This document shows, one piece after another, positions 8,558 to 17,363 of a stretch of DNA of 64,000 nucleotides. Location: positions 310,001-374,000 of the forward strand of contig NZ_CP101823.1 in NCBI RefSeq assembly GCF_024498175.1, written 5' to 3'. Under the pieces are notes generated by a model. That model worked only from the letters and a program-made list of their open reading frames with translations, ran no database searches and was not told the origin of the DNA. The first letter of the stretch is position 1; each line of letters begins with the position of its first letter. A program made the position numbers and the translations under genes. The DNA comes from Haloplanus salinarum (GTDB lineage Archaea; Halobacteriota; Halobacteria; Halobacteriales; Haloferacaceae).

Positions 8558-9460
8558 ATGGAGCTCTCGGTAGTGATACCGACACTCAACGGCCGGGACC
8601 ACCTCGCGGCGGGCCTCGACACCCTCGCGGCCCTCGTCCCGGACGCGGAGATCGTCGTCGTCAACGGGCCGTCGACGGACGGCACTACCGGGATGGTTCG
8701 CGACCGCGACGACGTAGACGTCCTCGTCGAGGTGTCGACCCGCACCGAGAACGTCGCCCGCAACGCCGGTCTGGAGGCCGCCACCGGCGACGTCGTCGCC
8801 TTTCTCCGTTACGACCTCGTGGTCGAGTCGTCGTGGCTCGACGGCCTGCGCGACGGCCTGGCCGACGCGCCGGTCGTCACCGGCCCCACCCACCGGACCC
8901 TCGGCGGCGGGATGACGACCGAGGAGTCCGAGCGCCGAACGGTCGGTTCCCGCGAGGTGACGTACTTCAACGGCGGCAACGTCGCGTTCCGGCGACGGGT
9001 CGTCGACGCGCTCGACGGCTTCGACGAGTACCTCGAAACCGGCGGCGACCGCGACGCCGCCCACCGACTGGCAGCCCTCGACTACGACGTCGCCTGGCGT
9101 CCCGGGATGGGCGTCCGGCGGGAGTACTCCGCCGACGGCGGCGTCGCCACCGACGACCGCGGCGCCGAGTTCCGGGCGCTGGCCTACCGCCTCGTGAAGA
9201 ACTACGGGGTCCGGCCGGCCGTGGCGACCGGCACGACCCGCCGCGCCGTCCGGGACGCCGTCTCGGCGGGCCGGGACGTCCTCCGCGGTGACCTCGACCC
9301 GACCGAGTGGTTCGCCACCGGCCGCGCCGTCGTCGGCGGCGTCGCCCGCGGCGCCGCGGACGGGCTGATCGCCCGCGTCAAGGATCGGTCACCCGCCCGC
9401 AACCCCCACGGCGTCTCGGATCGCTCCGACCGCGCCGTCGCGCGATACGACTGGCGCTGA
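8558..9460 (+). CDS. GT2 family glycosyltransferase
   Basis: A 300-residue GT-A enzyme: VVIPTLNGRDHLAAGLDTLA at the N-terminus, VNGPSTDGTTGMVRD, then ARNAGLEAATGDVVAFLRYD where the usual DxD is weak (RYD), and NGGNVAFRRRVVDALDGFDE typical of the acceptor side. There are no membrane helices. The donor and acceptor are unknown; S-layer or lipid-linked glycan synthesis is a reasonable guess for a haloarchaeon. ATG 8558 has a GGAGG 15 bases upstream. Confidence 0.85.
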   Translation: MELSVVIPTLNGRDHLAAGLDTLAALVPDAEIVVVNGPSTDGTTGMVRDRDDVDVLVEVSTRTENVARNAGLEAATGDVVAFLRYDLVVESSWLDGLRDGLADAPVVTGPTHRTLGGGMTTEESERRTVGSREVTYFNGGNVAFRRRVVDALDGFDEYLETGGDRDAAHRLAALDYDVAWRPGMGVRREYSADGGVATDDRGAEFRALAYRLVKNYGVRPAVATGTTRRAVRDAVSAGRDVLRGDLDPTEWFATGRAVVGGVARGAADGLIARVKDRSPARNPHGVSDRSDRAVARYDWR

Positions 9461-9476
9461 GTCCTCGGGCGCTCGA

Positions 9477-10238
9477 TCAGGCGATACGGACCGCGTCGCC
9501 GGCCCCGAGGCCGAACCGTTCGTCCCCCCGTCCCCGGTTCACGTCACACTCCACGTAGCCGTGGCTGCCGACGGTGACGAGCGGATCGCCCGGGGCGACC
9601 GACGCGAACGTCTCCACGGCGGGCACTCGGTCGCCGTTCACCGTCACCGTCTCCCGGCCGTCGAGGAACGTTCCGGGGACGTTCGTGACGACGTTCCCGA
9701 AGTCGTCGACAGCGAGGACCTCCCCCGACGCGTCGCCGGCCTCGACGGTCGCCTCGGGCAGGTCCACGGTCGTCGGGTCGGCCGGCGACAGGCGCTCGTG
9801 GGCGTCGAGTGCACCGATCCCTCGCGACCTGACGACGTCGTGGACGGTCGCCGCGAGCGGCGCGAACACGTCCCGGCCGTGGAACGTACTGGAGGCCGGG
9901 TCGCCGGGGTCGGCGTGGAACCAGTCGACCCCGTCGTCGTCGGCGATCCGCCGCGCGGCGGGGACCAGGAGGCCGTTGTCCGGGCCGACGAACGCGTGGC
10001 CGTTCGCCCGGCCGACCAGGACGCCCCGGTCGGTGCCGACGCCGGGATCGACCACCGCGAGGTGGGTCGCCGGCGGGAAGGTCGGCAGGGTCTCCCGGAG
10101 CCAGAACGCCGACTCCCGGACGGCACCCCGGGGCAGGTCGTGGGTCACGTCGACGAGGCGGGCGCCGCTCCGCCGGCAGATGACCCCCCGCATCGCGGCG
10201 GGGTACGGCGAGCCGAAATCGGAGGCGAGCGTGATCAT
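9477..10238 (-). CDS. SAM hydroxide adenosyltransferase (DUF62, SAM hydrolase)
   Basis: A 253-residue member of the DUF62/duf-62 family, which splits S-adenosylmethionine with hydroxide to adenosine and methionine. Family blocks visible are ASDFGSPYPAAMRG, DVTHDLPRGAVRESAFWL, VVDPGVGTDRGVLV, FVGPDNGLLVPAA and, in the C-terminal barrel, VDDFGNVVTNVP. ATG 10238 overlaps the stop of the NMNAT gene (ATGA), so the pair is translationally coupled; both enzymes handle adenosine-containing cofactors. Confidence 0.9.
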   Translation of the reverse strand: MITLASDFGSPYPAAMRGVICRRSGARLVDVTHDLPRGAVRESAFWLRETLPTFPPATHLAVVDPGVGTDRGVLVGRANGHAFVGPDNGLLVPAARRIADDDGVDWFHADPGDPASSTFHGRDVFAPLAATVHDVVRSRGIGALDAHERLSPADPTTVDLPEATVEAGDASGEVLAVDDFGNVVTNVPGTFLDGRETVTVNGDRVPAVETFASVAPGDPLVTVGSHGYVECDVNRGRGDERFGLGAGDAVRIA

Positions 10239-10750
10239 GCGCCGTTGGCGTCGGTCTCGCTCAGGCGCTGGATCCGCTCGATGCCGTCGACCTCCTCGAT
10301 CACCTCGACCACCGGATCGGGGACGAGGTGGCGCCACTCGCCATCCTCGACCATCCGTTCCCGGAGCTCCGCGCCCTCCAGCACGTCGCGGTTGAACATG
10401 GGCGACTGGCGGACCTCGACGCCGGCTTCGCCGAACAGCTGGATGACCAGCGGGTTGTTGGAGTACGCCACGTCGAAAGAGGGGGACATGCTCTGGACGT
10501 GACTCACCCAGACGGAGTTCCGGTCGAGGTCCTCGATGGGGACGACGTAGCTCGTACAGTCGAACTCCGCGACGGACTTCGTGACCATCATCACGCGTTC
10601 GCCGGCGGTGAAGGGGTTGCGACGCGAGTGGGAGTGGCCGGCGGAGCCGATCCCGAGGACGACTTCGTCCACCTCCGCGACGATCTCTCGGACCATTCGA
10701 TGGTGGCCGTCGTGGTACGGCTGGAACCGGCCGATGTAGAACCCCCGCAT
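10235..10750 (-). CDS. nadM: Nicotinamide-nucleotide adenylyltransferase (archaeal NMNAT)
   Basis: Transfers AMP from ATP to NMN, making NAD+. The archaeal signature is GFYIGRFQPYHDGHHRMV with the HxGH-type site at its end, plus SHSRRNPFTAGERVMMV and the KMSKS-like SMSPSFDVAYSNNPLV region. A TATA box (minus-strand reading of 10773-10780) predicts transcription start near 10751, so ATG 10750 (MRGFYIG) is the likely leaderless start rather than GTG 10765. Confidence 0.92.
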   Translation of the reverse strand: MRGFYIGRFQPYHDGHHRMVREIVAEVDEVVLGIGSAGHSHSRRNPFTAGERVMMVTKSVAEFDCTSYVVPIEDLDRNSVWVSHVQSMSPSFDVAYSNNPLVIQLFGEAGVEVRQSPMFNRDVLEGAELRERMVEDGEWRHLVPDPVVEVIEEVDGIERIQRLSETDANGA

Positions 10751-10772
10751 GGTGACGACGTGCACACGCGCG

Positions 10773-10780
10773 TTTATAAA
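10773..10780 (-). promoter_or_regulatory. TATA box for the nadM-SAM hydrolase pair
   Basis: On the minus strand the bases read TTTATAAA, centred about 26 bases upstream of ATG 10750. This spacing matches leaderless haloarchaeal transcripts and fixes the nadM start. Confidence 0.6.
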
Positions 10781-10869
10781 ATCGACGAGTCGGCGAACGG
10801 GCCGTATTTCGTCCGCAGACGGATTGTCGCGCCGGATCCCCGTACTTCGTCGCTGAGATTGGGGGGAGA

Positions 10870-10878
10870 AAGTATATC
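10870..10878 (+). promoter_or_regulatory. TATA box for lon
   Basis: The AAGTATATC element, preceded by a purine-rich BRE-like AGAA, lies about 42 bases upstream of ATG 10917. Transcription would start near 10900 and leave a leader of under 20 bases. Confidence 0.5.
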
Positions 10879-10916
10879 AGTTGCGCACCCTTCAAATCTA
10901 TCAACGACACCGTTCT

Positions 10917-13184
10917 ATGAACGACGACACGAACACGGACGAGCGCCCCCCCGACGACGAGGAGCGCGGTTCCTCGGACGGTCGGACTGCGTCCGACGAC
11001 GGCGAGGGATCGGAGATCCCTCGGGAAGCCGGCAAAGCCGGCGACGGCGAGGAGCAACGCTCCTCGGGCAACCGGACGCAGTCCGGTGACAGCGAGGACC
11101 GGGTCGATCCGGATCCCTCCCGTAACGAGTCCGGCGGGGCCGACGACTGGGAAGACGACGTCCCTGTCCCGACCGATGGACCGGGATCCGGCAACGGTCA
11201 GGCCGACGCGCCGACCGACGAGTCGGACGAGCGGTCCATCGACGACCTCGGCAGCGACGTCGAGATCGACGCCGAAATCGACGAGGATGCCGAGGAGAGC
11301 CTCCTCGGTGGCCTTCAGATCGATTCGACCGCCGAGATCAAGGTCCCCGATCGCCTCGTCGATCAGGTGATCGGGCAGGAACACGCCCGCGACGTCGTCA
11401 TGAAGGCGGCCAAACAGCGCCGCCACGTCATGATGATCGGCTCGCCCGGGACGGGCAAGTCGATGCTCGCGAAGGCGATGAGCGAACTGCTTCCGAAGGA
11501 GGAACTGCAGGACGTTCTCGTCTACCACAACCCCGACGACGGCAACGAACCGAAGGTACGAACGGTTCCCTCGGGGAAGGGCGATCAGATCGTCGAGGCC
11601 CACAAGGAGGAGGCCCGCAAGCGCAACCAGATGCGCTCCTTCCTGATGTGGATCATCATCGCCATCGTGCTGGGGTACTCCCTCATCATCGCCGGCAACA
11701 TCCTGCTCGGCATTCTCGCGGCGGGGATCATCTACCTCGCCTTCCGCTACGGCTCCCGTGGCTCGGACGCGATGATCCCGAACCTCATCGTGAACACCGC
11801 GGACCAGCAGACGGCGCCCTTCGAGGACGCCACCGGTGCTCACGCCGGCGCGCTCCTGGGCGACGTCCGCCACGACCCGTTCCAGTCCGGCGGCATGGAG
11901 ACGCCGTCCCACGACCGCGTCGAACCCGGTGCCATCCACAAGGCCAACAAGGGCGTGCTGTTCATCGACGAGATCAACACGCTCGACGTCAGGAGCCAAC
12001 AGCACCTCATGACGGCGATCCAGGAGGGCGAGTTCGGCATCACCGGCCAGTCCGAGCGCTCCTCGGGCGCGATGGTCCAGACCGAGCCCGTCCCCTGTGA
12101 TTTCGTCATGATCGCCGCGGGGAACCTCGACGCCATGGAGAACATGCACCCCGCGCTCCGCTCGCGGATCAAGGGGTACGGCTACGAGGTGTACATGGAC
12201 GACACCATCGAGGACACCCCGGAGATGCGTCGGAAGTACGCCCGCTTCATCGCTCAGGAAGTGGAGAAGGACGGCCGCCTGCCCCACTTCACCGACGACG
12301 CCATCGGCGAGGTCATCCTCGAGGCGCGTCGCCGTGCGGGCCGGAAGGGCCACCTCACGCTCAAACTCCGGAACCTCGGCGGACTGGTCCGTGTCGCGGG
12401 TGACATCGCCCGTGCCGAGGACGCCGAGTACACGACCCGGGAGCATATCCTGCAGGCGAAGGGTCGTTCCCGGAGCATCGAACAGCAGCTCGCGGACGAC
12501 TACATCCAGCGGCGCAAGGACTACGAACTCCAGGTCAGCGACGGCTACGTCACGGGTCGCGTCAACGGCCTGGCCGTCATGGGCGAGGACTCCGGTATCG
12601 TCCTCCCGGTGATGGCCGAGGTGACGCCCTCCCAGGGGCCGGGCGAGGTCATCGCCACCGGCCAACTGAAGGAGATGGCCCAGGAGGCGGTGTCGAACGT
12701 CTCGGCCATCATCAAGAAGTTCTCCGACGAGGACATCACCCAGAAGGACATCCACATCCAGTTCGTGCAGGCGGGCGAGGGCGGCGTCGACGGCGACTCC
12801 GCCTCCATCACCGTCGCCACCGCGGTCATCAGCGCCCTCGAAGGCGTGGGTGTCGACCAGTCGCTGGCGATGACCGGATCGCTCTCGGTCCGGGGCGACG
12901 TGCTCCCCGTCGGCGGCGTCACCCACAAGATCGAGGCCGCCGCCAAGACCGGCTGTGACCGGGTCATCATCCCCGAGGCGAACATGCAGGACGTGATGAT
13001 CGAAGACGAGTACGAGGAGATGATCGAGATCATCCCGGTCAGCCACATCAGCGAGGTCCTCGACGTCGCGCTCGAAGGCGAACCCGAGAAGGACTCGCTG
13101 GTCGACCGTCTCAAGACGATCACGGGCTCCGCGCTCGACAAGCAGAGCGTCAGTCAGGGCCCGAGCAGCCCTAGCCCGCAGTAG
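10917..13184 (+). CDS. lonB: Membrane-bound ATP-dependent protease LonB
   Basis: Archaeal Lon degrades misfolded and regulatory proteins at the membrane. The 755-residue protein has an acidic disordered N-terminus (1-125), Walker A GSPGTGKS at 175-182, a two-helix membrane insertion inside the AAA+ domain (about 244-276, the LonB hallmark), Walker B GVLFIDEINTL, and the protease domain with catalytic Ser628 in GVDGDSAS and Lys671 in VTHKIEAAAK, 43 residues apart as in the Lon family. ATG 10917 fits the upstream TATA box. A CPBP protease gene follows two bases after the stop. The N-terminus carries an unusual tandem repeat. Confidence 0.96.
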   Translation: MNDDTNTDERPPDDEERGSSDGRTASDDGEGSEIPREAGKAGDGEEQRSSGNRTQSGDSEDRVDPDPSRNESGGADDWEDDVPVPTDGPGSGNGQADAPTDESDERSIDDLGSDVEIDAEIDEDAEESLLGGLQIDSTAEIKVPDRLVDQVIGQEHARDVVMKAAKQRRHVMMIGSPGTGKSMLAKAMSELLPKEELQDVLVYHNPDDGNEPKVRTVPSGKGDQIVEAHKEEARKRNQMRSFLMWIIIAIVLGYSLIIAGNILLGILAAGIIYLAFRYGSRGSDAMIPNLIVNTADQQTAPFEDATGAHAGALLGDVRHDPFQSGGMETPSHDRVEPGAIHKANKGVLFIDEINTLDVRSQQHLMTAIQEGEFGITGQSERSSGAMVQTEPVPCDFVMIAAGNLDAMENMHPALRSRIKGYGYEVYMDDTIEDTPEMRRKYARFIAQEVEKDGRLPHFTDDAIGEVILEARRRAGRKGHLTLKLRNLGGLVRVAGDIARAEDAEYTTREHILQAKGRSRSIEQQLADDYIQRRKDYELQVSDGYVTGRVNGLAVMGEDSGIVLPVMAEVTPSQGPGEVIATGQLKEMAQEAVSNVSAIIKKFSDEDITQKDIHIQFVQAGEGGVDGDSASITVATAVISALEGVGVDQSLAMTGSLSVRGDVLPVGGVTHKIEAAAKTGCDRVIIPEANMQDVMIEDEYEEMIEIIPVSHISEVLDVALEGEPEKDSLVDRLKTITGSALDKQSVSQGPSSPSPQ
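10962..11096 (+). repeat. Three tandem 45-nt palindromic units inside lonB
   Basis: Units at 10962-11006, 11007-11051 and 11052-11096 are each 45 bases (15 codons) and in frame. Each contains two short hairpins with 3-base loops. The first stem of the second unit is GAGGGATC-GGA-GATCCCTC and of the third CGAGGAGC-AAC-GCTCCTCG; the second stems are GTCGGAC-TGC-GTCCGAC, GCCGGC-AAA-GCCGGC and ACCGGAC-GCA-GTCCGGT. Stem sequences differ between units while pairing is kept. They encode Ser/Gly/Asp/Glu-rich disordered sequence. Confidence 0.85.
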
Positions 13185-13186
13185 AC

Positions 13187-13936
13187 GTGCCCGAGTGGGC
13201 GGCGTTCGCCGGCTTCGTCGGCGTCGTCCTCGTGGGCCTGCTCGTTCTCGCTCGCGCCTCCGCCGACACGCTCGGTGCGCCCGAGTTTCCCGCGACCCTC
13301 ACCGACCGCGTCGTCGAGGCGCCGACCGACCCGCCGCCCAGCGCGACCCTCCGCAGACCCACCGCGCCCTCGACGCCGACGTTGCTCGCGAACGTCGTCC
13401 TCTCGCAGGGCGCCTTCGCGTCGCTTCTGGTGGTCGGCGCGTGGCTGACGGGGGTCCCGGCCGCGGCCGTCGGCCTCGCGGCCGACGCGTTCGCGCGGTC
13501 CGACATACTGGGCGGCATCGCCCTCGGCGTCGCGCTCCACGTCGTCAACGCCGTCGGCTCGCGGCTGACCGACCGGTTCGAACTCGGCGATCCCGAGCGA
13601 CTCAGGCGGGCGATGACCCCCGAGACGACCGTGGGCTGGGTGGGGCTCCTGGGAGTCGTCCTGCCGCTCGTCGCCGGGTTCGAGGAACTCCTCTTCCGGG
13701 GCGTCCTGATCGGCGCCTTCGCGACGGGATTCGAACTCTCCCCGTGGCTGCTCGCTGGCCTCTCCTCGGTCGCGTTCGCCCTCGGCCACGGCGCCCAGGG
13801 CCGACTCGGTATCGTCGTCTCCGGCGCGCTCGGGTTCGTCCTCGCCGTCGCCTTCGTGCTGACCGACAGCCTGGTGACCGTCGTGATCGCCCACTACTTG
13901 GTGAACACGCTGGAGTTCGTCGGCGGCGGTCGGTAG
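13187..13936 (+). CDS. CPBP family intramembrane metalloprotease (CAAX/Abi type)
   Basis: A 249-residue polytopic protein with the CPBP motifs in its C-terminal half: EELLFRG (motif 1, Glu-Glu and Arg), FALGHG (motif 2 His) and the final HYLVNTLEF (motif 3 His). The N-terminus has one membrane helix and a Pro/Thr-rich loop. GTG 13187 starts two bases after the lonB stop, so it is probably cotranscribed with lonB, linking two membrane proteases. Substrate unknown. Confidence 0.88.
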   Translation: MPEWAAFAGFVGVVLVGLLVLARASADTLGAPEFPATLTDRVVEAPTDPPPSATLRRPTAPSTPTLLANVVLSQGAFASLLVVGAWLTGVPAAAVGLAADAFARSDILGGIALGVALHVVNAVGSRLTDRFELGDPERLRRAMTPETTVGWVGLLGVVLPLVAGFEELLFRGVLIGAFATGFELSPWLLAGLSSVAFALGHGAQGRLGIVVSGALGFVLAVAFVLTDSLVTVVIAHYLVNTLEFVGGGR

Positions 13937-13951
13937 CCGTCGGTCGCGCGG

Positions 13952-14392
13952 TCAGGCCTCGACGTCGCGGAGGCGCTCCGCGACCGCCGGCGGCGTCGCG
14001 CCCGGTCCCTCGATCCGGTGGTCGGGGATGAAGAGGGGTACCGGGTTCTCCCGAAGCGCGGCGCGGACGGCCTCGAGATCGTCCGCCTCGTCGTCGAGGC
14101 CGGCCAGTCGCGCCAGCCGCGACACACTGACCGTCTCCCCGTAGGGGACGTTGCGCGCCGCCTCGAGCACCGTCCGTTGCTCGGTCGGGACGGTGAGCGC
14201 CACCTCGACGTCGTCGAAGTGGTCCTCGGCCCCATCGAGGTAGGCGAACACGCGATCGAGCAGCGGGTGGTCCGGATCGGCGTCCGCCGGCACCGTCTCG
14301 GGGAACGAGACGCTGATCACGCGGTCGCCGGCCAGCCCCACCTGGATCGCCCGCCCGAGCGTCGGCGCGTCGCGTGCGTAGAGTCCTTCCAT
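13952..14392 (-). CDS. Alkyltransferase-like (MGMT fold) protein with Asp in place of the active Cys
   Basis: The 146-residue protein has the MGMT DNA-binding domain: helix-turn-helix PYGETVSVSRLARLAGLDDE, then NPVPLFIPDHRIEGPG. In O6-alkylguanine transferases that motif is PCHR; here residue 124 is Asp, so alkyl transfer to Cys is impossible. It therefore resembles alkyltransferase-like proteins that bind damaged DNA and flag it for other repair systems, though their usual replacement is Trp or Ala. ATG 14392 is used; an in-frame ATG lies about 27 bases upstream. Confidence 0.82.
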   Translation of the reverse strand: MEGLYARDAPTLGRAIQVGLAGDRVISVSFPETVPADADPDHPLLDRVFAYLDGAEDHFDDVEVALTVPTEQRTVLEAARNVPYGETVSVSRLARLAGLDDEADDLEAVRAALRENPVPLFIPDHRIEGPGATPPAVAERLRDVEA

Positions 14393-14463
14393 GGTCGATC
14401 GGAGGGCAGCGCGGCCCATATGGGTTGCCGTCGGCGGGCGCCGCCGCCGCCGTGGGACGCAAG

Positions 14464-14494
14464 CCTTATGTGCAAATACGTCCGTTAGTGTACA
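14464..14494 (+). promoter_or_regulatory. trp operon promoter with a TGTACA box at the start site
   Basis: A TATA-like CTTATGT at 14464-14470 sits about 28 bases before ATG 14495. TGTACA at 14489-14494 lies exactly at the expected transcription start, and a one-mismatch copy TGTGCA is at 14469-14474, 20 bases upstream. TGTACA is the TRP box recognised by TrpY in methanogens; whether haloarchaea use it is not known to me. Confidence 0.45.
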
Positions 14495-15253
14495 ATGATG
14501 GACGCTAATGGTGAAGAACTGGCGCCCGCGGTGCGGTCGATCCTGTCGGCCGCCCGCGACCGGGGCGGCGGCGAGGAGCGCGTGTCGGTCGAGGCCCGAT
14601 CCGTCCCGGCGGCCTTCGCGGCCGCCGAGGCCGACGGCCGGGTGCCGGTGATCGCGGAGGTGAAACCGACCAGTCCGACGACCGACGGTCGGCGGGACGA
14701 CGACCCGGTCGACCTCGCGCGAGCGATGGTCGACGGCGGCGCGGCGGCGCTGTCGGTGTTGACCGAACCCGAGCATTTCGGCGGGTCGCCGGCGTCACTG
14801 GAGCGGATCCGGGCGGCGGTCGACGTGCCAGTGCTTCGCAAGGACTTTATCCTGACCGAGGCCCAACTCGACGTCGTGGAGTCGGACGTCGTCCTGCTGA
14901 TCGCGCGGTTCGTCGACGACCTGCCCGCCCTCGTCGCGGCGGCACGGGAGCGTGGCTTCCAGCCGCTGGTCGAGGTCCACACGCGGGCGGAACTCGACCG
15001 GGCGACCTCGGCGGGTGCGGACCTGATCGGGATCAACAACCGCGACCTGGCGCGACTCGAAGTCGACCTCGACACCTTCGAGTCCCTGGCGCCCTCGGTT
15101 CCCGACGACGTGACGCTGATCGCCGAGAGCGGTATCGCGTCGGTCGCGGACGTCCGGCGGATGCGCGAGGCGGGTGCCGACGCCCTGCTGATCGGGAGTG
15201 CGATCATGGACGGTGACGTGACAGCGAACGTGCGGCGATTGACTTCAGCATGA
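14495..15253 (+). CDS. trpC: Indole-3-glycerol-phosphate synthase
   Basis: Closes the indole ring from CdRP in tryptophan synthesis. The 252-residue TIM barrel shows the family strand motifs [13 protein letters not shown] (catalytic Lys), [28 protein letters not shown] (general-acid Lys), [18 protein letters not shown] and IAESGI. Two adjacent ATGs (14495 and 14498) are possible starts. It overlaps trpB by four bases and is the first gene of trpCBA. Confidence 0.95.
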   Translation: MMDANGEELAPAVRSILSAARDRGGGEERVSVEARSVPAAFAAAEADGRVPVIAEVKPTSPTTDGRRDDDPVDLARAMVDGGAAALSVLTEPEHFGGSPASLERIRAAVDVPVLRKDFILTEAQLDVVESDVVLLIARFVDDLPALVAAARERGFQPLVEVHTRAELDRATSAGADLIGINNRDLARLEVDLDTFESLAPSVPDDVTLIAESGIASVADVRRMREAGADALLIGSAIMDGDVTANVRRLTSA

Positions 15254-16497
15254 GTTCTCACACAGGCAAGTTCGACGAGTACGGTGGACAGTACGTTCCC
15301 GAGGCGTTGATGCCCGCCATCGAGGAACTGGAAGACGCGTACGAGCGGTACGTCCTCGACAACGAGGACGGATTCATGGACGAGTTCCGGCAGCGGCTGG
15401 CCGACTTCGGCGGCCGGCCCACGCCGCTTCAGCGCGCGGATCGGCTCTCGGAGCGCTACGACGCCGAGGTGTACCTCAAACGCGAGGACCTGCTCCACGG
15501 CGGCGCCCACAAACTCAACAACGCGCTCGGTCAGGTCCTCCTCGCGAAGTACATGGGGAAAGACCGGATCATCGCGGAGACGGGCGCCGGGCAACACGGC
15601 ACCGCCACGGCGATGGCGTGTGCCCACTTGGGGATGCCCTGCGAGGTGTACATGGGCCGCCGGGACATCAACCGCCAGCGCCCCAACGTCTTCCGGATGC
15701 GCCTCAACGGCGCCGAGGTGACCCCGGTGACCGTCGGCCGCGGCACGCTGAAGGAGGCCATCAGCGAGACGATGCGCGACTGGGCGGAGAACGTCGAGGA
15801 CACCCACTACGTCATCGGCTCGGTCGTCGGTCCCCACCCCTTCCCGGCGATGGTCCGTGATTTCCAGCGCGTGATCTCCGAGGAGGCACGCGAGCAGACC
15901 CGGGAGAAGGCGGGTCGCCTCCCCGACTCGGTGCTCACCTGCGCGGGCGGCGGGTCGAACACCATGGGCCTGTTCGCCGAGTTCGTCGACGACGAGTCGG
16001 TCGACCTCTACGCCGTCGAGGCCGGCGGCAGCAGTCTGGAGGTCGACGAAGCGGAGGGCGTCGCCCCCAACTCGGCGACGCTCTCGACGGGCACGGAGGG
16101 CATCCTCCACGGCTCCCGCACCCGCATCCTGCAGGACGGGGACGGACAGATCATGGAGTCCCACAGCGTCTCGGCCGGCCTCGACTACGCCGGCGTCGGC
16201 CCCGAACTCGCCGCCCTCGTCGACCGGGACCGGGTCACCGCCGTCAACGTCGGCGACGACGGCGCGCTCGCGGGCTTCCATCGCCTCTCGCAACTCGAGG
16301 GGATCATCCCCGCGCTCGAATCCGCTCACGCCCTCGGCTACGTCGAGGACCACCACGAGGAGTTGGGCGAGGTGATCCTCGTCAACGTCTCGGGTCGCGG
16401 CGACAAGGACCTCGAAACCGTCCTCGAGGAGACCCACGACCGCGACATCGAGGGCGCCCCGGACATGGACACCTTCGAGTCGACGGGGGGGTTCTGA
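15250..16497 (+). CDS. trpB: Tryptophan synthase beta chain
   Basis: Condenses indole with L-serine to tryptophan using PLP. The 415-residue protein is a standard TrpB1: [18 protein letters not shown] with the PLP lysine at residue 88, [12 protein letters not shown], and the phosphate-binding [12 protein letters not shown]. The presence of trpA next door and the short N-terminus ([13 protein letters not shown]) mark it as the alpha-partnered form. It starts inside the trpC stop (ATGA). Confidence 0.97.
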   Translation: MSSHTGKFDEYGGQYVPEALMPAIEELEDAYERYVLDNEDGFMDEFRQRLADFGGRPTPLQRADRLSERYDAEVYLKREDLLHGGAHKLNNALGQVLLAKYMGKDRIIAETGAGQHGTATAMACAHLGMPCEVYMGRRDINRQRPNVFRMRLNGAEVTPVTVGRGTLKEAISETMRDWAENVEDTHYVIGSVVGPHPFPAMVRDFQRVISEEAREQTREKAGRLPDSVLTCAGGGSNTMGLFAEFVDDESVDLYAVEAGGSSLEVDEAEGVAPNSATLSTGTEGILHGSRTRILQDGDGQIMESHSVSAGLDYAGVGPELAALVDRDRVTAVNVGDDGALAGFHRLSQLEGIIPALESAHALGYVEDHHEELGEVILVNVSGRGDKDLETVLEETHDRDIEGAPDMDTFESTGGF

Positions 16498-17336
16498 TGA
16501 GCCGCATCGCCGAGGCGTTCGCTGACGGCCCCGCGTTCGTCCCCTACCTCGCGGCCGGCGACCCCGACTACGAGTCCTCGCTCGCCTACGTCGAGGCGCT
16601 GGAACGCGGCGGCGCCGACGTCATCGAACTCGGGCTTCCCTTCTCCGAACCCATCGCCGAGGGGCCGACAATCCAGAGCGCCATCGTCCGCGCCCTGGAG
16701 GCCGGTATGACGCCCACCCGCTACTTCGAGTTCGTCGAGGACCTCGCCGTCGACGTGCCGCTGGTCTGTATGACCTACTACAACCTGATCTACCAGTTCG
16801 GCGAGGGCGGCGGCCCCGACGACTTCGTCCGCCGGGCCGCCGAGGCGGGCATCGACGGCTTCGTCGTCCCCGACCTGCCGGCCGAGGAGGCCGAACCGCT
16901 CCGCGAGGCCTGCGACGAACACGGCTGTGAACTCGTCTTCATCGTCGCGCCGACGACCCGGGGCGAACGTCTGGAGCGCATCATGTCCCAGGTGTCGGGC
17001 TACGTCTACGTGCAGGCGCGACTCGGGACGACCGGCGCCCGCACGAACCTCTCGGATCGGGCCGCGGAGAGCCTGGAACGGGTCGCCGAGTGGGACGTCC
17101 CGAAGGCCGTCGGCTTCGGCATCTCGACGGGCGAGCACGCCCAGCGTGTCGTCGAGGCGGGTGCCGACGGCGTCATCGTCGGCTCCGCGCTCGTCGATAT
17201 CGTCGCCCAGGGCGTCGAGCGCGGCGATCCGGCGGTGACCGTCGCGAGCCGCCTGGAGGGCAAGGCCCGCGAACTCAAGGCGGGTGCGCTCCGCGGGGCG
17301 TCGGGGAACGAACGTCCGCATCCGGAACGTACATAA
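16497..17336 (+). CDS. trpA: Tryptophan synthase alpha chain
   Basis: Cleaves indole-3-glycerol phosphate to indole, which is channelled to TrpB. The 279-residue barrel shows [17 protein letters not shown] with the catalytic Glu44; the position equivalent to the bacterial catalytic Asp60 is Glu55. [22 protein letters not shown] and GTTGAR (the loop closing over the site) are present. The ATG overlaps the trpB stop by one base. The C-terminal 20 residues are polar and atypical. Confidence 0.96.
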   Translation: MSRIAEAFADGPAFVPYLAAGDPDYESSLAYVEALERGGADVIELGLPFSEPIAEGPTIQSAIVRALEAGMTPTRYFEFVEDLAVDVPLVCMTYYNLIYQFGEGGGPDDFVRRAAEAGIDGFVVPDLPAEEAEPLREACDEHGCELVFIVAPTTRGERLERIMSQVSGYVYVQARLGTTGARTNLSDRAAESLERVAEWDVPKAVGFGISTGEHAQRVVEAGADGVIVGSALVDIVAQGVERGDPAVTVASRLEGKARELKAGALRGASGNERPHPERT

Positions 17337-17363
17337 GCGCCACTGGTACAGGGTAACATATCG

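Noticed and set aside
9477-13046. A 1189-codon minus-strand open frame running antisense through lonB
   Set aside because: Only its C-terminal part (from 10238) is the SAM hydrolase. The rest is a frame opened by GC-rich codons opposite lonB, with His/Arg/Asp-biased sequence and no domains.
12921-13184. Possible frameshift near the lonB C-terminus
   Set aside because: The frame stays open and conserved to the TAG, and the Ser-Lys dyad spacing is normal.
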